Origin: Homoserinimonas sedimenticola | Lineage (GTDB): Bacteria; Actinomycetota; Actinomycetes; Actinomycetales; Microbacteriaceae | Direction of reading: 5' to 3' | Assembly (NCBI RefSeq): GCF_026094475.1 | Contig: NZ_JAPELL010000001.1 | Location: 1,078,326-1,142,325 of the forward strand | DNA length: 64,000 bases | Part shown: positions 23,877 through 31,724 of the stretch, piece by piece | How positions within the stretch are numbered: the stretch's first letter is position 1 | Layout: each line of letters starts with the position of its first letter | Notes under the pieces: model-generated | Database searches by the model: none | Seen by the model: only the letters and a program-made list of their open reading frames with translations | Told to the model about the DNA's origin: nothing | Program-made: the position numbers and the translations under genes

Positions 23877-24881
23877 CTAGTCGCGGGCATCCATCGGATA
23901 GACGAGCCCGATACGCTCGCGGATCGCATCCAGCGTCTGCATGATGTTGACGGACTCCTCGGGCGAAATGATCTCGGACTCGCTCCGACCCTCGCTGACG
24001 AGACGCTCCATCTCCCACGCCTGCCACTGCATTCCGCGGCTGCCCTCGGCCGAGGTGTCACCCTGCCCCGCCTCATGCCGCTCGACGATCGCGCCCGTCG
24101 AGTCGTAGCGCGTGAAGGCGCTCGGTGTGTACCAGACCGACTCGATCTCGATGCGCCCGAGGGTGCCGATGACGCTCGCCCGGTTGGGGCCGAGCGTGTC
24201 GAGCGCCGTCTGCAGCACCGCACGGCGGTCGCCCCCGAACTCGAGAATGATGGCCGTCTGCCGGTCCACGCCCGTCGCCGTGAAGGTCGCGCTCGCGTGG
24301 ATTCCGCTCGGCGCGCCGAAGAGATCGTGGGCGAAGGACACGGGATAGATACCCAGATCGAGGAGGGCGCCGCCGCCGAGTGCCGGGTCCTGCAGTCGGT
24401 GGCTCGGGTCGGAGGGCAGCAGCTGGGTGTGATCCGCGAGCAGCGTGACGACCTCACCGAGCTCACCCGAGGCGATGATCTCGCGGATGCGCACCATGTG
24501 GGGCAGGAACCGCGTCCACATGGCCTCCAGCACGACGAGGCCCCGTTCCCTAGCGCGATCGACGACGGCACGAGCATCCGCCGCCGTCACAGTGAAGGGC
24601 TTCTCGAGGAGCACGTGCTTGCCCGCGTCGAGTGCGAGCAGTGCCCCCGAGACGTGGAACGGATGCGGCGTGGCGACGTAGATGACGTCGACGTCGGGAT
24701 CCGCGACGAGAGCCTCATAGGAGCCGTGCGCTGTCGGGATTCCGAACTCCTCGGCGAACGCCCGGGCAGACTCCTGCCGACGGGAACCGACCGCCGTCAC
24801 GGTGAAGCCGTTGGCGAGGAGGTCGCGCGTCTGCGCCCTCGCGATGCCGCCCGGTCCGAGGATTCCCCAGCGCAGTGCCAT
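23877..24881 (-). CDS. Gfo/Idh/MocA-family NAD(P)-dependent oxidoreductase
   Basis: 334 residues from ATG 24881, with GGGAG 5 bases before it; ATG 24893 is an alternative. The N-terminal Rossmann domain begins WGILGPGGIARAQTRDL. The family motif EKPFTVTAADARAVVDRA, which holds the catalytic Lys, is near residue 90. The C-terminal domain (GGGALLDLGIYPVSFAHDLFG) is the usual beta-sheet substrate domain with the conserved Asp and Tyr. These enzymes oxidise or reduce sugars, inositols or dihydrodiols. Dimeric dihydrodiol/xylose dehydrogenase-like proteins are the nearest group by eye. No operon partner indicates the substrate. Confidence 0.88.
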   Translation of the reverse strand: MALRWGILGPGGIARAQTRDLLANGFTVTAVGSRRQESARAFAEEFGIPTAHGSYEALVADPDVDVIYVATPHPFHVSGALLALDAGKHVLLEKPFTVTAADARAVVDRARERGLVVLEAMWTRFLPHMVRIREIIASGELGEVVTLLADHTQLLPSDPSHRLQDPALGGGALLDLGIYPVSFAHDLFGAPSGIHASATFTATGVDRQTAIILEFGGDRRAVLQTALDTLGPNRASVIGTLGRIEIESVWYTPSAFTRYDSTGAIVERHEAGQGDTSAEGSRGMQWQAWEMERLVSEGRSESEIISPEESVNIMQTLDAIRERIGLVYPMDARD

Positions 24882-24947
24882 GGCCACTCCCATTCCGCCC
24901 CCCGGTGGGAGCACACGGGCAAGGCTAGTACTGGGGAGCGGCGAGGT

Positions 24948-25778
24948 TCAGCAGCTGGCCCAGCGCGCGGCCGCGCGGACGAAGTTCGGCGCCTCGTTGA
25001 AGGTCGTGCCGACACCGCCGTGCGTCGCGGCGAAGTAGACGCACACGCCCGCGACGGCACCCGGGTAATCCGGCTTGTAGAGGGACTCCCGGTGCGCTGA
25101 GGACTCCCACCATTTGTCGGCGACGGATGAGCCCGTGTCACCGCTACCGCCCGCAAGGTTGCCGTCGCAGCCGACGCTCGGAACGCCGTCGCTGCGCACG
25201 GAGCCCAGGTGGCCCCACGCGCTCAGCGGGTCGTCGCTCGGGTCCTCGGCCATCCAGATGAGGCGGTCCTCCATGCAGGAGTCGTAGCGGAAGTTGGCGG
25301 CTGGCACGGGCTGGAGGCAGTTGGCGACGCGGATTGCGTTGTAGCGCTCGGCGAAGGTGGCAAGGTCGCTTGTCGTGGTCCCCGTGATGACGCCGCCGGC
25401 TGCGCTTCTGCCGGGGGCCGTCGCGTGCGTCCCTTCGGCAGCCGTCGGGCAGGCGAGCCCGACCTCCTCGATGGCGTTGCGCCGCTGCTCCGCCGCGGCC
25501 TCGATCTCAGGCAGGGGGCGCTGGGCGAGGTGCTCGGAATCAGCCGTGAGCTCGGCGGCGGGGCGGGCGGATGTCACGGCTCCCCCAGCGCCGACACCCT
25601 CGCCCGACTCTGCAAGGGCCTGGGCGGTGGCCGGGTCGGTCGCGAAGGTCGGGACCTGCACGACGCCCGCCTCTGCACGGGTGGCGGAGAAGATCGAGGG
25701 GCCGCTGCCTCCCACGAAGGGAAGCGCGACGGTCAGGATGACGCTGAAGGCGGCGACGAGAGTCGCGGATCGCTTCAT
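24948..25778 (-). CDS. Secreted CAP/SCP-like domain protein
   Basis: 276 residues. A signal peptide (MKRSATLVAAFSVILTVALPFVGG) is followed by an Ala/Gly-rich linker to about residue 140. The C-terminal CAP-like domain then begins FAERYNAIRVANCLQPVPAANFRYD. It has the expected WGHLGSV His position near 195 and a C-terminal VAGVCVYFAATHG, with several Cys residues that could form disulphides. CAP proteins are extracellular and of varied function; in bacteria the role is mostly unknown. The promoter carries four TACCCC-type boxes, so its expression is probably tied to the two-component system at 48.5-51.7 kb (inference). Confidence 0.78.
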   Translation of the reverse strand: MKRSATLVAAFSVILTVALPFVGGSGPSIFSATRAEAGVVQVPTFATDPATAQALAESGEGVGAGGAVTSARPAAELTADSEHLAQRPLPEIEAAAEQRRNAIEEVGLACPTAAEGTHATAPGRSAAGGVITGTTTSDLATFAERYNAIRVANCLQPVPAANFRYDSCMEDRLIWMAEDPSDDPLSAWGHLGSVRSDGVPSVGCDGNLAGGSGDTGSSVADKWWESSAHRESLYKPDYPGAVAGVCVYFAATHGGVGTTFNEAPNFVRAAARWASC

Positions 25779-25802
25779 GTTCCCGTCCCCTCACGGTCCC
25801 GT

Positions 25803-25920
25803 GTACCCCACTAGCGCCCTGCGGCGCTGGCTCGACTCTAGGTCGACCCGGGGTACGACTCAAGAGAATCGGGGTACAAGAAGCGGGAATGTGCCCTATA
25901 TTGGGGCAGATTCGGGGTAC
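25803..25920 (-). promoter_or_regulatory. Promoter of the CAP-like gene with four TACCCC/GGGGTA boxes
   Basis: GTACCCC at 25803-25809 is followed by inverse copies GGGGTAC at 25850-25856, 25871-25877 and 25914-25920; the first two inverse copies are 21 bp apart and the third is 43 bp further. On the minus strand TTGAGT (25858-25863) and TAGAGT (25835-25840) make a good -35/-10 pair with a 17-bp spacer, overlapped by the boxes. A further dyad, TGCCC...GGGCA, lies at 25892-25908. Confidence 0.65.
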
Positions 25921-26012
25921 AGAATGACTAACGAGGCTAGGCGGCGTGCCGAAAGAGCCCCCCAGTTTGTCCCCCAAATTGCCGACAGGGGGCGTCGGAG
26001 AACGTCGGGCGA

Positions 26013-29000
26013 CTACGCCACGGACGGCCGTGAGCGACGGCGGGCCCGCGCCACCCAGAAGGCCAGGGTGCCCAGCAGAAGCAGCCCGACAGCCACCGCG
26101 GCGAGAGGCGAAGCATCCGCCCCCGTTACGACGAGCGCGCCGCCAGCCGCCGCAGCCGCAACAGTGAGCGTGACAGTGCTCGAATCGCTGCCGAGGGCGT
26201 TGGACGCACTCAGCGGAAGCGCGAACGTGCCCGACGTCGTCGGCGTGCCCGAGATCGTGCCCGTGCCGTCACCGTTATCGACGAACGACAGTCCAGCCGG
26301 CAGGCCTGCGAGTGCGAGCGTCGGGACGGGGTAGCCGATCGCATCGACCGTGAGCGACACCCGCTCCCCCTCCGTCGCCGAGAGACGCATTGCGGATGCC
26401 ACGCCGGGGGCCTCGAGCACCGTGAACGTCAGCGTCTGCTGAGCCGGAGCCTTCGCGATCGCCGCCAGCGCCGTCCCGGCGAAGGATGCCGGGGCCGGCT
26501 GCACAGCGCCCAGGACGACCGTGTAGACGCCGCCCGCGCCCCGAGCCGGGGTGCCCGAGATCGTGGCCGTACCGTCACCGTTGTCGATCAGCAGGAGCCC
26601 CTCCGGCAGCGACCCGACGATGACCGCGAGCGAAGGAGCCGGGTAGCCGAGGGTCGAGATCGTGATCGACACGGGCGCGCCCGCCGTCACCTCCGACTCG
26701 GCGGGAGAGGTGAAGCTCGCGTCCTCGTTGACCATCAACTCGACCGACAGCGTCTGCGTGCCGAAGGCGTTCGTCGCCTCGACCGTCATCGTGTAGACAC
26801 CGCCCGAGCCGGGCAGGGGTGCACCCTCCAGATGCCCCTCGGAGCTCAGGCTCATGCCAGCAGGCAGCCCTCCGCCGACGAGCGAGAACACGGGGGCCGG
26901 GAAGCCCGCCCCCGCGAGGGAGAGCGACCCCGAACCGTCAACCTGGAGCCGCACAGGACCCGTGCCGCCCGTCGTGATGACAGGCGCCTCCGTGACCGTC
27001 AGGGTGAACTCCTGCCGCGATTCGCCCAGCGCGTTGCTCGCGACGATCGAGAACTCGTGCGTACCGCCCGTGCCGGCCGCCGCAGTCCCCTGCAGGGTCG
27101 CGGTCCCGTCTCCGTTGTCGACGAAGGTGACCCCGTCGGGGAGTGTCCCCTCGACCGAGAGGCCGGGTGCCGGGAAGCCTGCCGTCGAGATGCTCGCCGA
27201 ACCCGGCTCGCCCGCCGCGAATGTTGCACTCGGCGCGCTTGTCACGGCAGGGGCATCCGTCACCGTCACGGTGAAGCCGGCCGTGTCGGCGCCCCACTCG
27301 TTGGTGGCCCCGACGGTCACGGGCGTGACGCCGGTCTGAGTCGGGGTCCCCGTGATGCGGCCGGCGGCATCCACCGAGACACCCTGCACGATCGTCCCGG
27401 CCGCGAAGACCGGGGCCGGATGGCCGGATGCCTCGAGCTGGAGGTCTACGGGCACGCCGAGACGGAAGGTCTGGGCGGAAGGCTCGGAGACGACGGGGGC
27501 CGCCCCGACGATGACGGACAGGTCCGCCGTGGCGGGGGCGAGTTCTGCCACGGGGCTCGTCGCGACGATGGTGACCTCGTGGACGCCGTGGCTTCCCGTC
27601 GCAGGGGCTCCCGTGATGGTCGCCGTGCCGTCGCCGTTGTCGACGAGTGCGAGACCACTCGGCAGCGTGCTGCCGTTCTGCAGCGCGAAGCTCGGGGCCG
27701 GGTACCCGGTCGAGGTGATCGTGAATGCACCCCCGACCAGAGCGTCGCCCTCGTAGGCGTCGAGCGTCGCGGGTGCCGTGACGGTGGGGGCTTCCTCGAC
27801 CGTGAGACTGATCAGCTGCTGCGACGTTCCCGCACTATTCGTCGCGTCGATACGGATGCTGTACTCACCCCCCGTGCCCGGCGCGGGGCTCCCCGAGATG
27901 CTGCCGTCCGCAGCGAGCGTGAGCCCCGAGGGGAGCGGGGTCGCAAGAGAGAAGGTGGGCGCTGGGTAGCCGATGGCGGTGGCCCTCAGGTCGGCATTCG
28001 TGCCCACCCGAGTCGTCCACTCGTCTGTGCTCGTGAAGATCGGCGAGAGCAGCACCTCGAAGGAGAGGGTTGCGCTGGCGCTGCCGTGAGCATTCGTCGC
28101 CGTCACCGTGAGCTCGTGGGCGCCCGCTCCCGCGGTCGGCGTGCCCGACAGCACGCCCGCGGACGACAGCGTGAGCCCCGCCGGCAGTGTGCCCTCCGTG
28201 ACCGTGACGCTCGGCGCGGGGAAGCCGCCCAGCACGAGCGAGGCGCTCCCGGCGCTGCCCACCGTGAAGGTCGTCGCCGTGGGCGCCGTAAGCGAAGGCG
28301 CCTCACCGATCACGAGCGTGAACGTCTGCTCAGTGGAGCCGGCCGAGTTCTGGGCGCGCAGGCGCACGGTGTGCTCGCCACCCGTCCCCGCGGCAGGGGT
28401 GCCCGAAAGGGTGCCGTCGGAGCCGATGCTGATGCCAGTCGGCAGCGGATCGAGCGCGGTGAAGGATGCGACGGGGTATCCCGCGGCGGTCGCGGTGAAG
28501 TCCACCGGCTCGCCGACGACCAGCTCAACCTCGTTCTCACTCGTGAAGCTGGGCGCGACGGTCACAACGAACGACAGGGCCATGCTTGTGGTGCCGTGGG
28601 CGTTGCTCGCGGCGACCGTGACGGTGTGCGCCCCAGCCCCGGAGGTCGGCGTGCCGGAGAGCACGCCTGCCGAGGAGAGTGTCAGTCCCGACGGGAGCTC
28701 GCCATCCGTCAGCGTCACGGTCGGCGCAGGGTAGCCCCCCACCGCGAGCGCGGCGCTGCCCTCGCTACCGATCGTGAAGGAGGGCGTGCCCGTGACGCCC
28801 AGCGTCGGCGCCTCCGTGACGGTCAAGGTGAAGGAGCTTGCCACCTGCCCGGCCACGTTGCTGGCCCGCAGGGTGACGCCGTAGAGGCCGCCCGTGCCCG
28901 CCGCCGGCGTTCCCGAGATGACACCGGCGCTCGACATTGTGAGCCCAGAGGGCAGGTTGTGTGCCGTGAAGGTGGGAGTCGGCACGCCCGTTGCGGTCGC

Positions 29001-30086
29001 TGAGCTCGACGCTGCCGTGCCCACGTGGTACGAGGCATCCGGAAGCTCAGTTATGACGGGCGGAACCGCGCGGGTGTAGGTCACGGTGCGCGCATAACCG
29101 GCCCTGCTCTCCTGCCCCCAGCCGTCGATGAAGACACCGGCGCCAACCCCCAGCTGCACGATGCCCGAATCGGTGAGAGGGCCGACCGTCACCGTGTAGG
29201 TGTTGCCGGACTGTTGGAAGTTCGAGATGACCGCGCCCTCGGCCGTGCTCCCGGCCAGGGTGAGATCGCTCGGGTCGAAGCCGCTCGCCGCGACGACGCG
29301 GCCCTCCGAGGCGAAGTGGATCGTGTAGTCGATGGAACGCTCGCCCTCCGACATGATGCTCGTGCTCGGGGTCGTGATGACGGGAGACGGCGCCGCAGGA
29401 GCCGCCCCGCCCGTCGGCGTCGCACGAATGACCTTGAGCACGGTCGAGAGGGAACCCACCGGATCGTGACTCTGCGGGTACATGATCATGACGCTGAGCG
29501 CCGTGACGCGCGTGAAGTCCGGCTGCGGCTCGAAGCACGGCGGTCCGTCGACGCAGCGGAAGTTCAAGACGACGTTGAAGGCGCTCGTGTTGGCGATGCC
29601 CGTGTTGTAGGTGCCCGTGACGCCGTTCGCATCCGTGATGCTGGCGGTGACCGACATCGCCGTCTCGCCGTCCATCTGCACAGGCGTGCGCGAGATGTTG
29701 TCGAACTCGAAGAAGAGCTGGGTGTTGTTGCCGCCCGCCGTGAGGTCACTCTGCGGGAAGGAGTAGCTGAGCCGCACTCCCCCGACGCCATTACCATTGC
29801 CGTTCGCCGTGATGAAGGCAGCGCCGTTCGACTCACTGAAGGTGCCCGACGACGTCGTCGAATTGGCCCCAGGGAGACCTGTGACGACGCGGGTGCCGTG
29901 CACCGTGCCGTCGAAGCCATCGATGATGACCGGCTGCCCATTGACGACCACGGCCGAGGCGCGGATAGGCGCCAGGGCGACGCCGGATGCCGCGAGCACA
30001 AGCGCCGCTATGGCGGCAGTCACTCTCCTCCCCCGGGCAAAAAGGTTCGAAGACGACAGGGATGACGTGCGCGCGCGTGAATACAA
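26013..30086 (-). CDS. Giant secreted surface protein with 11 Ig-like (putative-Ig, He_PIG-type) repeats and a sorting-signal-like tail
   Basis: 1357 residues. The apparent start is a TTG at 30086; a GTG at about 30023 has a GGAGG-like site but would remove the basic signal-peptide region. A signal peptide (FARGRRVTAAIAALVLAASGVALA) is followed by a unique 300-residue domain. Next come about eleven 85-110-residue repeats, most with a GYPAPT...LPSGLTLSSAG...SGTP...GTGG pattern. The end is LVVTG, then a hydrophobic helix and RARRR, which resembles an LPXTG-type or LAXTG-type sortase signal. It is probably an adhesin or stalk anchored on the wall. Confidence 0.86.
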   Translation of the reverse strand: MYSRARTSSLSSSNLFARGRRVTAAIAALVLAASGVALAPIRASAVVVNGQPVIIDGFDGTVHGTRVVTGLPGANSTTSSGTFSESNGAAFITANGNGNGVGGVRLSYSFPQSDLTAGGNNTQLFFEFDNISRTPVQMDGETAMSVTASITDANGVTGTYNTGIANTSAFNVVLNFRCVDGPPCFEPQPDFTRVTALSVMIMYPQSHDPVGSLSTVLKVIRATPTGGAAPAAPSPVITTPSTSIMSEGERSIDYTIHFASEGRVVAASGFDPSDLTLAGSTAEGAVISNFQQSGNTYTVTVGPLTDSGIVQLGVGAGVFIDGWGQESRAGYARTVTYTRAVPPVITELPDASYHVGTAASSSATATGVPTPTFTAHNLPSGLTMSSAGVISGTPAAGTGGLYGVTLRASNVAGQVASSFTLTVTEAPTLGVTGTPSFTIGSEGSAALAVGGYPAPTVTLTDGELPSGLTLSSAGVLSGTPTSGAGAHTVTVAASNAHGTTSMALSFVVTVAPSFTSENEVELVVGEPVDFTATAAGYPVASFTALDPLPTGISIGSDGTLSGTPAAGTGGEHTVRLRAQNSAGSTEQTFTLVIGEAPSLTAPTATTFTVGSAGSASLVLGGFPAPSVTVTEGTLPAGLTLSSAGVLSGTPTAGAGAHELTVTATNAHGSASATLSFEVLLSPIFTSTDEWTTRVGTNADLRATAIGYPAPTFSLATPLPSGLTLAADGSISGSPAPGTGGEYSIRIDATNSAGTSQQLISLTVEEAPTVTAPATLDAYEGDALVGGAFTITSTGYPAPSFALQNGSTLPSGLALVDNGDGTATITGAPATGSHGVHEVTIVATSPVAELAPATADLSVIVGAAPVVSEPSAQTFRLGVPVDLQLEASGHPAPVFAAGTIVQGVSVDAAGRITGTPTQTGVTPVTVGATNEWGADTAGFTVTVTDAPAVTSAPSATFAAGEPGSASISTAGFPAPGLSVEGTLPDGVTFVDNGDGTATLQGTAAAGTGGTHEFSIVASNALGESRQEFTLTVTEAPVITTGGTGPVRLQVDGSGSLSLAGAGFPAPVFSLVGGGLPAGMSLSSEGHLEGAPLPGSGGVYTMTVEATNAFGTQTLSVELMVNEDASFTSPAESEVTAGAPVSITISTLGYPAPSLAVIVGSLPEGLLLIDNGDGTATISGTPARGAGGVYTVVLGAVQPAPASFAGTALAAIAKAPAQQTLTFTVLEAPGVASAMRLSATEGERVSLTVDAIGYPVPTLALAGLPAGLSFVDNGDGTGTISGTPTTSGTFALPLSASNALGSDSSTVTLTVAAAAAGGALVVTGADASPLAAVAVGLLLLGTLAFWVARARRRSRPSVA

Positions 30087-30180
30087 GGGAAAGCCTCGGG
30101 TGTGGGTGATGCCGGTCGGGTACGGGCACCAGTAACGCTAGCGATATACCGAGGCTCTGCGCTGGCCCTCGAAGAGGGGG

Positions 30181-30480
30181 CTACGCGAGCGAGAAGAGCT
30201 GCCCCACCAGCAGCGGCACGCCATAGGCGGCGACGGTCATGACGGCGGCGAAAGCGCCGACCATGAAGGCCGCGAGAGAGAGCCCCGCACCGCGCAGCGC
30301 GGGCTCGGCCCGAAGCCGACGTCGCGAGACGAGGGCCGCGGCGAGCGCGAGCGCGCCAAGGAATCCGCTGAGGAGTGGAAGGAAGCTGAGAACGAAGAGT
30401 GACCCTGCAGCGAGGAGAGCAGCGATGATCGCGGTTCCGTCTGTCGCGTGCGTCCGGGTCTGCAACGGCGACGTGTGCAT
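30181..30480 (-). CDS. Small membrane protein (99 aa) of unknown function
   Basis: The ATG at 30480 is used here; a GTG at 30489 is an alternative, and GGAG close upstream favours neither strongly. The polytopic protein shows three hydrophobic stretches: AIIAALLAAGSLFVLSFLPL, LGALALAAALVS and AFMVGAFAAVMTVAAYGVPL. An arginine-rich loop, SRRRLRAEPALRG, separates the second and third. The pattern recalls DUF4190-like membrane proteins, but no signature was recognised. It lies 94 bp downstream of the giant Ig-like gene on the same strand, with no evidence of cotranscription. Confidence 0.6.
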   Translation of the reverse strand: MHTSPLQTRTHATDGTAIIAALLAAGSLFVLSFLPLLSGFLGALALAAALVSRRRLRAEPALRGAGLSLAAFMVGAFAAVMTVAAYGVPLLVGQLFSLA

Positions 30481-30577
30481 GATCTCCACGCTAGCGACTA
30501 CTGCGCGGGAGAGTCCAATTTCTCCCGCGCGTGCCCGAGGTTCTCATCACACCGTCGCCGCGCTTGGCGGTTGAGGT

Positions 30578-30742
30578 TCAGCCCTCATCCTCTTCGGGCT
30601 CAAAAGTCGACTCTTCGCCCGTGTAGCCTGCGGCGACACCTTCGGGGTTGTTCGGTATCGTGCCGTCCTTGCCCTCGCCGCCCGGCTTCGTGGTGCCGTC
30701 CTCGTCGTTCTCGGGGACGTCGGGGTTTCTCGAATCAGACAT
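30578..30742 (-). CDS. 54-residue acidic, disordered hypothetical protein
   Basis: ATG at 30742 with AAGGAG 9 bases upstream, a better site than most genes here, which supports real translation. The product (MSDSRNPDVPENDEDGTTKP to STFEPEEDEG) is almost free of hydrophobic residues and rich in Asp, Glu, Gly and Pro, so it is probably unstructured. I do not recognise a family. It lies 137 bp downstream of a tRNA-Thr gene. Confidence 0.6.
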   Translation of the reverse strand: MSDSRNPDVPENDEDGTTKPGGEGKDGTIPNNPEGVAAGYTGEESTFEPEEDEG

Positions 30743-30879
30743 CTCGCGTGGCTCCTTCGTCGTGTGGCGGCCAGCGTATAACCACCGCATTGCACGACGG
30801 CAGGGATTCGAAGCCTTCTGCCAGCCGTGGAGAACAATGCCGACGCCGGTATTGGACGAAGGTCAGGAGGGGAAAGTGG

Positions 30880-30952
30880 AGCCGCCTGTCAGAATCGAAC
30901 TGACGACCTTCTCATTACGAGTGAGATGCTCTACCGACTGAGCTAAGGCGGC
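30880..30952 (-). tRNA. tRNA-Thr (CGT)
   Basis: A 73-nt cloverleaf on the minus strand. The acceptor pairs GCCGCCT with AGGCGGC; the D arm is TTAGCTCAGTCGGTAGAGCA, the anticodon stem TCTCA/TGAGA encloses CTCGTAA (anticodon CGT, reads ACG), and the T arm contains GTTCGATTC. The CCA end is encoded at 30877-30879. Confidence 0.95.
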
Positions 30953-31031
30953 GGGCGACGAGCTGGCTCGTGCGCACAGCATGCAAGCTTACCCGATTCC
31001 GAAGGGTGCTGCGTACACGAGCGGCGCCCGG

Positions 31032-31670
31032 CTAGGAGCGCGCAAAAAGCGAGCGGGCCTCCGCGAAGGAGTCGCGAATGCAGCCTCCGATCGGCACAGC
31101 GCCCTCCCGGTCGACCCACGACATCCAGGCGCTACGCAGCACGGCGAAGGCTGTGAAGGCGATCAGCCGTGCGCGCATGGGAGCGGTCGCGGCATCCGCC
31201 CCCACCACCCTCGAATCGTTGACGAGGCGCTCCTCGACGATCTCGAGCAGCTGCGACTCCATGGAACGGGTCGTCAACAGTCGACGGGCCGCCAACTCCG
31301 GATGCGCGGCGATCATGCGGCGGCGCAGCAGGTAGACCTCGGTCTCGCCGACGTCTTCGTCAGGCAGGGCCGCCAGCATCTCAGTGAGCCCGTCGACGAT
31401 GTCGGCGTCGGGGCCGGCAGAGACGAAACGCTCGCGCTCCTCGCCGAGAGGCAGCGGCGGCATCGACCCGAGGAGTGCATCCTCCTTTGTGGGGAAGTAG
31501 TTGAAGAACGTGCGGGGCGAGACCTCGGCGCGGCGACTGATCTCCTCGACCGTCACACCCAGCCCCTCCTCGAGCACCAGTTCAACAGCGGCGCGCTGGA
31601 TGGCGAGGCGCGTCGCGCGACGCTTTCGCTCACGCAGCCCCGGCTCGGCGTGGATCGTCATGCCGCCCAT
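31032..31670 (-). CDS. TetR-family transcriptional regulator
   Basis: 212 residues from ATG 31670; ATG 31661 is also possible, and neither has a good ribosome site, suggesting a leaderless mRNA. The TetR N-terminal HTH is typical (RLAIQRAAVELVLEEGLGVTVEEISRRAEVSPRTFFNYFPTKEDALLG at about residues 20-66). The helical ligand domain is unclassified. A perfect palindrome covers the promoter just upstream, so it probably represses itself. The neighbours give no clear hint about its effector. Confidence 0.9.
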   Translation of the reverse strand: MGGMTIHAEPGLRERKRRATRLAIQRAAVELVLEEGLGVTVEEISRRAEVSPRTFFNYFPTKEDALLGSMPPLPLGEERERFVSAGPDADIVDGLTEMLAALPDEDVGETEVYLLRRRMIAAHPELAARRLLTTRSMESQLLEIVEERLVNDSRVVGADAATAPMRARLIAFTAFAVLRSAWMSWVDREGAVPIGGCIRDSFAEARSLFARS

Positions 31671-31672
31671 TC

Positions 31673-31686
31673 TTGCATTGATGCAA
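31673..31686. promoter_or_regulatory. Palindrome TTGCAT-TG-ATGCAA before the TetR gene
   Basis: A perfect 6-bp inverted repeat with a 2-bp spacer ends 2 bp before the ATG at 31670. Size and place fit a TetR dimer operator that blocks transcription start (inference). Confidence 0.65.
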
Positions 31687-31724
31687 AAGTGCAGCAAACC
31701 AGCATCACGCGCAGCTTAGGGAGA

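Noticed and set aside
26832-29003. Long open frame (723 residues) on the plus strand opposite the Ig-like gene
   Set aside because: It is the complement of a GC-rich repetitive coding region, has an Arg- and Gly-rich composition, and shows no domains or start signal.
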